From NCBI GenBank assembly GCA_012064415.1, contig SSNU01000107.1:148254-212253 (forward strand): DNA of 64,000 nucleotides, read 5' to 3'. Origin of the DNA: Gyrodactylus bullatarudis (lineage: Eukaryota; Platyhelminthes; Monogenea; Gyrodactylidea; Gyrodactylidae). The notes under the pieces were generated by a model that was given only the letters and a program-made list of their open reading frames with translations, was not told the DNA's origin and did no database searches. Positions 27,446 to 40,700 of this stretch are shown piece by piece; the first letter of the stretch is position 1, and every line of letters starts with the position of its first letter. A program made the translations under genes and the position numbers.

Positions 27446-30400
27446 ATTTTCCTTAGGGGCTTTTAGAGGTACTAATGAAAATAAAAACCCGTGGTACTGG
27501 ACCATTTGTTAGACGAATAGAAAGAACTAAATTCAGCTTTGGTTAAATTTAATAATCCATCTTAAGCAGAAAATTGTTCTAGCAGAATTCATTCAAAAGT
27601 TAAGAAAGATTTCTTTCTCTTCTAAATTCGAATATCAGAGTTTCAAATCAAGATGCAAAATTTCTCCATGTACTTTTCCATTCAAGTTTGTGTATTTTAC
27701 CTGAATGTTACTTTGAATGGAAGAGATAAACTATTCAACAGATAATAATGACATTTATGAATATTTATTAAATACCAATGATGGAATAGATTATTAAATA
27801 ATTTCCATTAGAATATATGTACATAAGAAAAGAATTTATTTAGATGCAAAAATTTTGAGCCATTCATTCAATATTCTTGAAAAATGTTCGACAGTTTATC
27901 AATCAAACCTAAGAATCAATTCTTAAACAAGTGCCCGATATGGCGTGGTGGTATGGAAACATATTTTGTGGTTCTTTTTAAGGGCGCAGGTGGTAGTGTT
28001 TTAAACTAAACTTACAAGTCTTGAAATCATGGTGGTCAAACCCTTAAAACTATGAAACTAGCTAAAAATTTTAATCTACAATTTTACAATCCCTTAGCTG
28101 GTTCAGATAGAAAGTGAAAAATCCTATTTTTTAATCAGCATTACTATTTAGGCTCAAATTACGTGGGTTGTCCTAATTATAAATGAAATATATATGTAAT
28201 TTCAAAAATACATTGAATAACATCAAGAGTTATCATTAAAATTTTATTTCTAATTTTTTGTACATTTGAATCTTTTGGTGATAGCGTAATTCTTTCTAAA
28301 TCTGTAATTTTTCATGTATCATATATTTTTTTCTGATATTACATACAATTTTACATGAATAAAAATGATCGAGTAGCGAATTTCACTGTATTTAAGTTAC
28401 AAAACTGATGAACAATAGTTTCTTCTTCACTGATCAAAAAATCTTGGGTGCATTATCATATGCAGAAGAGCAATGTGTTTGATATACTAACCAATTTCTT
28501 AAAATGAATTAATCAAAATTACTCAATGTATACATAAGTGTTTCTTGATTTTAAATTAATCTAAAAGGTTTTATTCGATTCTGAGTGGTAGAAAGATGGC
28601 ACAAACTGAATAATTTCATTTACATGTATCTATGGGCACAAGATTGAGAGAATTTTGATTAATCAAAAAACATAAATGGAAAAGAAACTTGAGATCTCTG
28701 ATAATAAAAGGGGGAGTTGGTTTGGGCTTCCAATCTGAACATTGGGATTGGAGTTAACTTTTATCCAGATTATAGTTATGAATATATGTATAGGTGTCTG
28801 TAAAGTGGAGTTGAGGAAAAATATTTATTTTGTATAAAAAATCAGAGAAAAATATTAATCCATGTTTCTATTAGGTTGAAGTTGAGTTCAATACATCAAA
28901 TCATACGAAAATAGAGATAATTAATATCTGTTATAAAAGTTGTGATAAGAGTTATTCAATAATATTAATATTACAGTTAAAATAAATGAATTTAACAATT
29001 AATTAATCATAGATGTTAATTATTATTAATGAAAATACAAATTATATTAAAGAAATTGATTTTTTTTCAAAGAATTCCACATCAAAATAGACAAGAAAAT
29101 ATTTATTAATTAGATCAAAATGGGAAGATTTTATTGATTTTATTTGGGATAGGGGAGCGGGGTTACAATTTTTTTGGAATGAACTTTGAATTGAAGCTGA
29201 TTTGTATGCTTAGGGGAGTGGGGGAGAGAATACTCTTCATTTTAGCTTTAAGGAATTATGGATCGGCAGTGTGACTTTTATCTATCTAGTGAAAGTTTTT
29301 TGTAACTTGATTAGGTCAATCAATTTTCTCAGATTCTGGCAATAATTTTGTATAATAATCCAGTTGGTTCAATGCTGGAGTAATTATAATGGGCTGAAAA
29401 AAGGATAAATTACTTTAGAGTCATTATTAACGAATTACACTCATACTTATTAACATTAGCGGCTTATCTGAATGCGGAAAAATTGTGAATAGAGCTATTC
29501 GAAAACTTGATTAAAATATTCCATATCAGCCTGATGGATATAAAAAATCATTATACAAGAACAGAACTCTAGCATTTTGATTAAAAAATTCTGTATTTTT
29601 AAAATCATTTGATAAGTTTCTGATTCATGGTGGAATTCTGTTTTATTATGAGATTCTGAGTAGATTTTTGAAAATTTAAATTTTTAGCTTGGATCACAAC
29701 GTAATTTTACTCAGTGAGAGGACTCAGATCAGCTATATATTGAGGGGTTTTAACTTTCTTCAGATTGAAAAATTGTAGAAAAGAATTTTTTTATCGATTT
29801 TTAAAACGTTCTTTTTTCCTCAAATTAAGATAGAAATACATTAATTTTAACTAGATCATCTTTATGATATAAAAGATTTGTTTAATATTGTGGTTAAAAT
29901 ATGAAAATAATTCCTTTTCATTTCTTCTTTTAATGTACTAATTGCATATTTTTGAAAAGCCGGTGCCTTTGAGGACCACATGTCTTCCTACTAATGGTCA
30001 AGTAGTCAGTAATTTGACGTCCGGTAATTCAAGGAGTCCTGGTATAAAAGCTGATAGTAGAATAAAAAAATTGCGAAAATACCTCATTTTTATGAATTTT
30101 GATATTCAAACAGTATGCTGGAATCCAGAAAAAAATTCAGAGAGCTTTTCAAGATCAGGAGACAAAAACGAATAAGCAATTCCATTGTTTCGTTTTATTA
30201 TTCTATTGCAAAGATGACCAATGTAATATGGCTAAAACTTATTTTTAATCAAGAGGTTTTTGGCAACACATGGATGACACACTTTTTATCGCGTAAAAGC
30301 ATCGGGAAATTACACGAATGTTCAATGAATATTTGAATGGATAATTGACGAGAAACCTATGTATATCAATAAAGAACAGTGTTTATTACTTTAATTAATT

Positions 30401-31772
30401 TTATTGTTGCTTTGTTTGTACAGGAAGATTAAAAAATTTCCTATTGTTGATCAATGTTAATTTATTCTTGTTACGGCGTTAAAAGAATATATTACAACAA
30501 TAAAATAGAAAAACTTATTTTTCGATCAATTTTTTGCCAAATTTTATTTAGTATTATTTTTTTAATTGTGAATACTAAATGGAATCTTTTATATATTTCA
30601 AAATGGCGTCAAATTTCCTATTTTATCTCGATATTAAACCATTATTCAGTGACCATTAACTTTGAAACAGTAAAAATGATCTAAAGGAATCGAAATGTGA
30701 CTTTAATATAATAATCTGTTGTTTCTTAAAGTCTCTAAGTCTTTGCTTTATTCCTATATTCATTAACCAGATGATTTTCGAATTTCTTGCAGACACTAGT
30801 TGTCAAGCTTCATAATTGCATAGTTTTTACAGCTCCAGAGCTTTTACTTTATTTTATCATTTTAACACTTCATATTGTACAGATCACTTAATTACTTATT
30901 GTATTTCTATTTGTACATGAAGATTTTCGTTATATTTTGTATTTATATTTCAATTCAATGCAAGATTTTTGTCTAACAAAAAAATCTCGTTAAGGTGTGT
31001 ATTCGATTAACTTTTCAAATAGGATTTTTTTATTAATTATTCGAAACCTCAAAAGCGTTCCGAACCATTATCAATATTATATTGCTTTAGAATCCTCAAT
31101 ACATTCTAGAAACTATTCGAAATTGAATTATAATTGAGATAGAAAAATTTAAATTATTAACTTATTCATGACTGGATTTGTGGTCGAAAATCAGAAAAAA
31201 AACATTGAAAATTTGGCGAAATTATTCTAAAGCAAATTAAATATTTAAACATTCAAATTAAAAATATCATTATTACAGAATATTTAGTCCTGTAGGCAAG
31301 AATTAAACTTAACTAATGAATTCTTAAATGAATGAGAAATATTCAGTTAGCAAATATTTCTGAAAGTAATGGGATTTAATTCCTTGCTAGAGGAATCAAA
31401 AATCATAATTATTTTTTTGATCTTTAATATCTTGAAATGAAATTTAGATGATAAAAGAAAACTTCTCAATTTGAGACATTGATACATGCACGTTATTTAT
31501 TAAAAAGAACTAAAACTAACCTATGGAAATGAAAAAAGAACATATGTGATCGATTGATTGATTTTTTTTCTTTTTCAATATATACGAATAAATTAAGGAT
31601 GATCAATTTTCAATCGATTAGGAAAGTTTTGAGCTTAGAAGACTTGTTTCTTAAATATATGAAGAAAAATAACAATACACTAGTCGATTCAATATATATT
31701 GATCAAAAATAAAGATGGATTTTATGGGATTAGAAAATAAAGTTTTCAATTGCCTTTGAAATAAAAATAAAT
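27446..31772. other. Long interval without a recognised gene
   Basis: It lies between repeat copy B and the last PDE9 exon found. Open frames at 29942-30175 and 30115-30336 lack an ATG or recognisable motif; they may be a decayed transposon or unidentified exons. The missing terminal exon of PDE9 would be expected here or further left, but I could not find it. Confidence 0.3.
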
Positions 31773-31780
31773 CAACTTAC

Positions 31781-34700
31781 TTCAAGTTCAGGAATGAGAT
31801 CACAAAGACTTTTGAAAAGTGGCAAAATAACAAATTGTATAAAACTACACTGACTAGCCGGTTTGCTAACCTGAGAACGGTCCATGAATGGGGCGTATGG
31901 TAGATTGGATTTTTTCTCAAAATCACTCTAAAAAAATTAATCATTATTTTCTGTGAGAATTGGAAAGAAATTATTTTCTAGAATTGCAATACTAGTAACT
32001 TTAAATAGCTGTTTACGAACAGAGAATTAATTCACGAAATAGGCTTATCTTTAGATGGATCTTTCGGTATGATATAGATGCACATTCTCAATGAAATTTA
32101 CATGCCTAAAAGAATTAAATTAAAATCTTGATCTCTCTTAAAAAGTGAAATAGATCAAGATTGCGTTAAAATTTCTAGTCTATTAATACATAACCAAAAG
32201 ATTATAGTTAAATCAAACGTTTAAATTATAGTCGATGATGAAAAGGGGGAAAATTACTGAAAAAGAACCATAGTAGCTAAATCGCAGAGTCAATGAAAAT
32301 CAGATTAGTCTTCAATAGAGTGGTTCTCTTTAGAATATCGTAAAAATTCGAATTCTCTTTCATACTAAATGGAATACGTCCATAGTGTTACTCATGAATA
32401 GGCCAAATGGAATATTCTTTAGATATAAAATCAAAGTTTAAAAAATTGAGGCTCATTTCAGTCTTCCAACAGTAATCAACAGAAAATAATTGATTGGTTC
32501 AATATGATAAGATACAATCTTTAGGTATTGAACTAGGCAACCCATACGTCTACCCTCAATATTCGATTTATTTTCTAATAATTGCATTATTTCATCTTTA
32601 GTAAATAACTTGACTGATTTTACCCTCTTTTCCGTCTCGAAATATGTAAAAATAAACCAGCAAATTAGAAACTAAGATAAAATAATCTTTCAACCGAAAA
32701 TTCACAGTTGTACTTTTAATATTTTTCTTTGATCTAAACTGTTGAAACAATAAAAAATACAAACAGAGTGGATTTATTGATTAGTGCCATATATGTGTAT
32801 TTTCTGCAACTATTTACCGAAATGAGTTGCATTAGTCTTACTTGAACAAAGAATTCTTCTAAGAGACGATCAATCCATTCTGCTGCAACATTAATGGGCC
32901 TCGACTCATTTGATATATCCGACACTTTAATGAGTATTGACATGACCAGGTATCGTGTTAGCTTATCAATAACCCATTTAGGTTTGCCAGTTTCTTCGTC
33001 GATACATAACATTTCTTCTTTATGGTTGAGAACTTTTTCAGTGAAAGCTGTTAGAATTTCATTATGTGAGGACATATCAGTTGCTAGAATACACCTGAAA
33101 TTGATAAAATAATACTCAACTATCCAAATGTACTTTTAAATCATCAAAAAATTCAAAGAAATTCATTTTTTCCAAGACATGCTATGGAATTCTAGCTACA
33201 TGTTGAAGATGATCCCAATCTATCAAATAAAGTTGGGGATATCTGATTCTTATAAAAATCTCAATTTTTCCATCAAGAATTTGTATTCGTAAAAGATTTC
33301 TAGAAATCCAGATCATGTTGTCTACTGTAACCGTTTGAAGAAGATTAAGCAAAATCTAAAAATAGCCTTGTTTTTAACTAGTTGAGAATCTTAAATGTTC
33401 TTTTCCATATTCATCAATACTATGGGAAGAAATATATTATGACGAAAACAAAATCATAAATCTTTAGCATTTGAAAGAAAACATATCTCATCATTTAGAA
33501 TTATTAGGGGTAATGGGCGAATTTTCTTGTAAAGATTATGAATAAAAAATTCCATGTTTTTTGTTTCATTGAAAAATAATAATACAAGAGATGGAGAGAA
33601 GAAAATCAATTCCAACAGTGAACAAGAAAAGTCAGAACATGAAAAAAATCTACATTCCAAAAAAATCGAATTATTTCTAAAAGAAGAAAAACATCTTCAT
33701 TGTATAATTGTTTCGAAATTGAATTGAAAATAAATGAAGTAGAAATACTAAGCATACTTGATAATCGCTTCGCGGAAATTAATATCTGTCTGTGAATCAA
33801 AATTGAACGGATTAAGACCTTCACAATAGAGTATGCTAAAGGCTGTTGAGGCGTGATGATTCTCAAGGGGACTTCGATCATTGTATCTAAGTGCCAGTTG
33901 AGTTCTTGCATTTATCTAAACAAGAGATGTATAATCAAATAGCTGAAATTTGAAAGTTGATCAGAAAATTATTTATCAAGTTAATCTTTCAAAAACTGTT
34001 TGATTTTAAATTATCAGCTGACTTAATTTACCTACATGATGAAGGTTATTCAAACAATAATTATCATATAGTTTTCTTGAAACATGGCCGAGTAAATTTG
34101 AGGATTTAGTTTTTAATACAACATTTGATGTTTGAAAAATTATTTCTTAATAATTCAAAATAAATTCTGAAATAAAAATTACTCGGATAAATAATAAAAT
34201 CGTATCTAAACCGTTAATATTATTAATTAAGCATAAAAACTTTATTTCGCACAGAAATTTCAAACTTGAATGAATTTTCTCAATATTGAAGGTTTTATAA
34301 GAATTTTATCTTGGTCTACTACACAATAATTGTATTCGATAAAGTATTCACACTGTCTTTAATTTCTTTTCCGGTAGTTTTATAGAATAAAAGAATTATT
34401 TCTGACGTTCTATTTTGTCGATGAATGAATCATAATTCAAAGAGATATTTTTTCCTTGTAAACAAAACAAATTTATTCTCCAAAATAAATAAAATTTGAA
34501 CATCTCAAAACTTCTTCTCAACAGTTTCCTCCAACTATGAGAGGAGAAAAATAGCTGATTCTAATTACTCTGAATAGATGACAGTTTTACATTCACCCGA
34601 ACATTATAGCGAAGAATAAATATGTTGAAATAAAAGAATTAATTCTATTTATTAACATTTGCCATATGAATAGGAATTTATGACGTCGTCAATAGGAGAG

Positions 34701-37700
34701 GTCCTCATGTCTGCATGATAAGAAATTGTATTTGCTTTTGACAAGGGAATATATCATATTTTTATCATATGTTAAATGTTCGATGATAAAAATTATTTTT
34801 TCCATTAGTTGACTAGAATTTTTATGATTTTTCAAAAAGAAATCGGAAAATTTTTACTGTAGTTCGTCTCAAATTACTATAATATCAAATCACTGGTGTC
34901 AAAAAAATCTCCTTGGCATCATTTCTAATCAAACTTAAAACTACACTTATTTTCTCCGAAAAAACTCACTATTATTCTTTAAGTACTCAGAAGAGATTTT
35001 GAATATTTTTGAAGAGATAAAATCATACCATATGGTTATGGTATCGCTAATTTTTCCCTCTAATCTCTTACGTGCATCAATGAAAAATGCTGATTTTAAA
35101 TTTTAATAATTTTGAGCCAAGTATAGTTTTTCAGGGAGCTGTTCGGCATAGATTGATTATAACGTTGTTCGCTTGATACCTACACTTTTCTCTCCCCTTT
35201 ATTTTTCTACAGATAGACCGATAAAAGTCAGAAGACAACATAGTCAGGCAGTCAACCTGATTTTAAAATCAAAATTTTATAATTGGGAATCATTTTTCAA
35301 CACATATTCTGTAGAGTGACTCTATGAATTGTATTATTAATCTTTTGTTTTATATTGTAACCCATGAGCCAGTTATTATGGTCCGCCTAACTTAATTAAG
35401 TCCAAGCCCGATACATCTGCCCAATACCCATATCTTAGGCAATAACAATTGCAGCTACAGAGAAAAGTGAGACGAGGGGATACCATGATACCTTAACCCT
35501 TCTTTTCCCATTTTTCCTCCAGTGGAACACTTTCTTGAGGGATATTTTGAACTGAAAGATACTTCACCCCTCATTAGAAAGTAAATTTATTAAGCTACAA
35601 AAATATGTGCAATTAATTAAGATAGCTTTTCACTGATGCTAACCAAAGTTACTTGAAGAAGGGTTTATTTTTTTAATGTAGTCGAATATTTAACAGTATT
35701 TAGAACGTTTTCTTAAAAACCTATTTGCTGAGGCCTCAGGAAAAAATAAAATAACACGAAAAAATAGCAGTAGATTTCAAATATGCAGTCGACTGATGGA
35801 TATCCCTTATGGTTTAGAAGCCAGAAAAAATGCCAATTTTAACATCTATTATCTTTCAAATGATAAGTCAGGTCTCAAAAGGAATTCAGATTTGGAATCA
35901 GTGTAGTTAGTTTGGTGAGGTCAGACTTCAACTCATTTTTCTTCAACTTGTCCATCTAAACAAAATCTTAAAATTATAGGTAAACAAGAAAAAAATTCTA
36001 TTCAACTACCTTGCTCTATGCTTGATCTCGAATTTACTTAATTTAATAGCTTATCTAGAAATATTTATTTTTAGGAACTGTGCACTTCTTGTCAGAAATC
36101 ACCCTTTCCTCTCTGCCCCTTTTTATTAAAATAATAATATAACCTTTGTACTTATAAGTTAGCATACTTCAATTATTGGAAATTGAAAAATAAATTAGAT
36201 AAAAAGCTATACAGTTGTACAGTTCAGAATTTTTTTCTCATTCCAACCATCTAATATAACATATCATCTCAAACTATTCAACCAGAGATATTGGCATTTA
36301 AAATCTAATAAATTTATAACTTTGAGCGAAAAAACCTTTCTCAAAAATCCTTTGTCTTAGCTTGTCGAAGCCACAAAACAAACTATGAGTCATAAAACAT
36401 TTATATATTTAAAATTTTTGCTTTATCACAAAATTCAGTATTTGGTCTGGACTCCAAATTTTGCTGGTATCTCAAAATATGTATCAATGATCGAAATTTA
36501 CGAATATATCATAAAATGAATAACTAGATGGATGAAAGTGTGAATGTACTTCTTTAAAACTATGTTGTAATTGTCATGTGAATTTTGGCTTTACACTGGA
36601 AATGGGAGAATGATGATTTTACCACAAAAAAAGATGAAAAAGTGTATCTATTGGCTTGTACTCTTGAAATATAATCGTTTTTTCCTTTTAACACGGAAGT
36701 AACAAATAACCCTTGGGTTCATTGTGAAATTTATTCTAGCCTACTAAATTTTAAAGCCTAACAAGTTTTAAGATAAGTTAATCTTGAATAAGTTTTGATA
36801 CATTTGAAATGACGAAGATATTGAACCCTGTAAATAAAATTCATCATAATTTTTGTTTGATAGCCTTTTGTATGATAAAATATGCGATTTTTGAACTGTT
36901 GTTTGTTTATATTTCGAAAAATTTAATTTCTAACATTTGTAAGTAACCAAGATGAATTTCTCTTATTCTTGATAAGAAATGAATTTTCACTAGATTAAGC
37001 CTTGAGTCACTATGTCTAAGCTTTTCCTTAACATTAATTCAGCTTTTTCGTGAAATATTTTCTTTTTTATTAGTCTCCAGCTATTTACACGAGCCTTCTA
37101 TAATTTGATTATCTGTGTTTTCTTTAAGAGTTGAATATTTGAAAAATTAAATCAAAGATAAATGAGCTGTAGAGATTTTATGAATTTCAACGAACTGATG
37201 TACTTTAATAAAGAATTTTCTGTATAATCGACATAAAAATAGAGAAAATCAAGAAATCTGAAGAAAAATCTTGTGATTTCTGAAGGAAAAGAGACAGAAA
37301 TTGAATTAGACAAATCAACGTCAATTTACAAATTTTTATGGTTAATTAAAATGCAAAGTTATTGGAGGAAAGGGAATTATTGATAAAGGAAATAATATGA
37401 ATGAGATCAAGGAAAAATATTAGTCTTGATGAGAAAATAGTATTTCACGATATTTGATATTTCTCAGCTATTTTTAAAATACCATAGAGCATACAACTAA
37501 TGTATAATATACATTTTATATTATAATTTTTCCCAATTACTCTATAATTTTCCCAAAATACAAAAAAGATTTTAGTTGGCAAACTTCATTCATAATAATG
37601 TACCATTTGGACGAAATCTGGCAAAATTACTTAAATCACCCATCGATATGAAAAATCTAATCTTCAAGTATTTAAATATAATCCCACCAAATTTCGCTTC

Positions 37701-40700
37701 AAAATACCTTTCCATACTCCTGGAATAAGATAAACAAAATTGTGAAAATTTTCAAATTTAAAACGTTTTTTATTGTTTTATATTTATAATTTTAACTTGA
37801 ATTCACATTATTTCTTTACATAAAGTTGTAAAAGTGACTTAAATCCTATTAAAATAGTTTTTTCAATAGCTCAAAACGAAATCGCTCTTATTTTTCATGA
37901 ATATTACAATTTTGATAGGTCAAAAAACGTTTTAAATTTAAAAATTTTCACAATTTTGTTTATCTCAATCCAGAAGCATGGAAAGGTATTTTGAAGCGAA
38001 ATTTGGTGGGATAATATTTAAATACTTGAAGATTAGATAATGAAACTAGATAATCCAAATCAGTTTCTTCTTATCAGAAGTATCAAAGTAGTAGTATAAT
38101 AAAATATGTTCAATGTAGAAGAGAAAATATTTTTTCCTCTTCTTGAATTTCAGAGAAAAAGATTAAGATAATAAAACTTGAGATAATAAAAACTTCCACA
38201 GTTTTCTAAGATGAAATTAGAATTTTTATGAAACGATAAAGGAAAATCTATAGAAATAAACCTATAAAACAAAAAAATATCTAGAGTTTGCTCTTTGAAA
38301 GAGTTCACTAAGCTCGGAATACGGGACTGTATTGTTTTTGACTGGCTACTTTTTGTTGGCATGATCATGATTTTGAAATTAATTCAATAAAAATAGAGAG
38401 AAAAACTTGAAAACTAACTGAAAATACATCGTATAAATTTTTTGATTTATCACCAAATATTCATCGTTTGAAGTTTGGGGATATTAATTATGTTGTTTTT
38501 TCTACCCCTAGACAAAGAGAATTATGAATTTGATTATGGATGAATAGCGTTCTATTATGCTGAAATTTTAGAAAGGTTGAAAGAGTAAATCAAATGGTAA
38601 CTAAGCAACAAGATATAAATTTATTGGATCAAGCTCATTCTATAGCATTTTAGATACTTTCTAAAGAAATTTTTTTATTAAAATAACTGCATCATTATGG
38701 ATACAAAAATAATTATTATAATTACATTTTACATAAAATAATACGTAGAAAGATATTCCAAGTGGAAAAAAATTTTCAACTCTCAAAATTTTGTACTTTT
38801 ATTTAAAAAAAGGAAAACGTTTCCCTTCTCCTTTTAATTCAGCATAGAATCAATAACAGTTCAAATTAATAAATTTTTTAAGCCTTTCCAGGGTCTAAAC
38901 TTTTATCTTCCATCAGATGTGTAGGGATAATATTTTTCGAAGGACAAAAACATGAAATTATCTTTTTCATAAAATAACATAAAGTAGTTGAACTATATGA
39001 AAATCAGAATTGACTATTTCAACAATAGACTTGATATTTTTTTCTAGATGGTTAGAAAAAAATTATCTTTATATTCCCGATGAGTTGTTAAAAAAATAAT
39101 TCAATGTGGCCAATTTTTCAATTTCAAAAAGCATCAATTTTTCCTTTTCAACTTTCGACCTATTTTGAATTTTTGTTGATTTCGAAGATTCGAAAAAATT
39201 AAATGCTGATATTTGGGATCAAAATTGATGAAAGGATTTGGTCTAAAATTCAAAGAGACTTGAAATTTTGTGTCGTTCACCTTGGTGGAAATTCAAAATG
39301 GTTTGATTCCCCAAAATAATGACGAATTTTTCTGCAAACTTCAGTGATCGTCTAATTTTGATCCAAATTACCAGAATTCTATTGCTTCAAATCCTGCAAA
39401 ATTTTGAGGTCGAGAGTTAAAAAGTGGAAATTTTGTAGTTTTTCGAATATCAAAAAATGGCCTAATTTTTTTTCTAATTTTGTTTTTAACTATCCGGACA
39501 AAAATATTGAGTTTTTTATAAAAATATTCAATCCTCATTTTTGTATCAATTAGCTTCAGTAAAGATCCTACACACTGTGTAGTATACAGTCATTTTCATT
39601 TTGATTATTTCAATAATTTTTTATTGTGATCGGAAACAACTTCAATAGTTTTCCAGTAAGCATTTCATTCTAGTTTTGAACCAGATTATTGATATTTATT
39701 GAATTTGTATCAATTTAGATTAGAAAAAATAAATTTTGAAAAGGTTTATTCATTGAACAGTGTTGGATTCAGCTTTTTGACAAAAGGATAAAGTAAAATT
39801 AAATCAAATGAAAAATTATTTTTGCATCCTTATGATTTTAAGCCATGAAAATCTATAAATTGTATTTGCTGAGCTTTTCATATCACTGAAGAAGGCTTAT
39901 GATAAAACTATTGTCGATTGTTTAGGCGAAAATTACATTTTATCCGCTTCAAAATTAGAGACAATAAAAGCACTTATGTCTATCGTAACTCCCAAAATTA
40001 CACAGAAAAAGTTAATATTCTTAGAGTGTGACTATTTTATACAAAACATTGATATATTTCTGAAATCGAAAATGATATAAAAATATAAACATACAATTGT
40101 ACAATTATTTTGCAGAGTTACAATATATAAAGCTTATAATCTAGCAGTTACAAGTATCTAAACTATGGAAACACATAGAATAGCCTTAAAAAGAATGCTG
40201 AAATGAAATCAATTAATCATTCCTATTTCTTTATTAGAAGATTCTTAAAAAATATGTGAAATATTCCAATTCCTTGGTTGAAAGGTTTTGAATTGATCAT
40301 TAAAATATTGTCTCGGCTAGATTCAAGTACAATTCAAGACGTGATAATTCCTAGAGTTAATATAAAAGTAAGATAAAACAAAGATTTATTATATTATGAT
40401 CTCATAATCTGATTTTAATTAGTAGCGTTTTTTCAGTTTCTATACTTCTTATGGAATTTTTTTTCATGAATAATTTACTGCGAGATCCTATCACCTTAAG
40501 AATAGATTTGCCGTCTCATTGATTTCTATGAATAAATGTTACTTCTATTCAACTTCTTGGTGCCTACAAACTTTAGTATGAAAGATTTTTATCTTTTAAA
40601 TTCAAAAATATGTATATATATGTATCGGAGAAATGCTTATAGGACGTTTAAGGACAATTGGAGAAAAAGTTATCTTACTTTTACTCAGAGATAAGTTTAT

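Noticed and set aside
27930..28045. Possible tRNA-derived SINE (TGGCGTGGTGG as A box, GGTCAAACCC as B box)
   Set aside because: The boxes are about 90 bases apart, no cloverleaf could be drawn, and no tail or duplication was seen.
29942..30684. Three overlapping open frames suggesting a gene
   Set aside because: No ATG starts, motifs or splice-consistent model; alternative frames look equally good.
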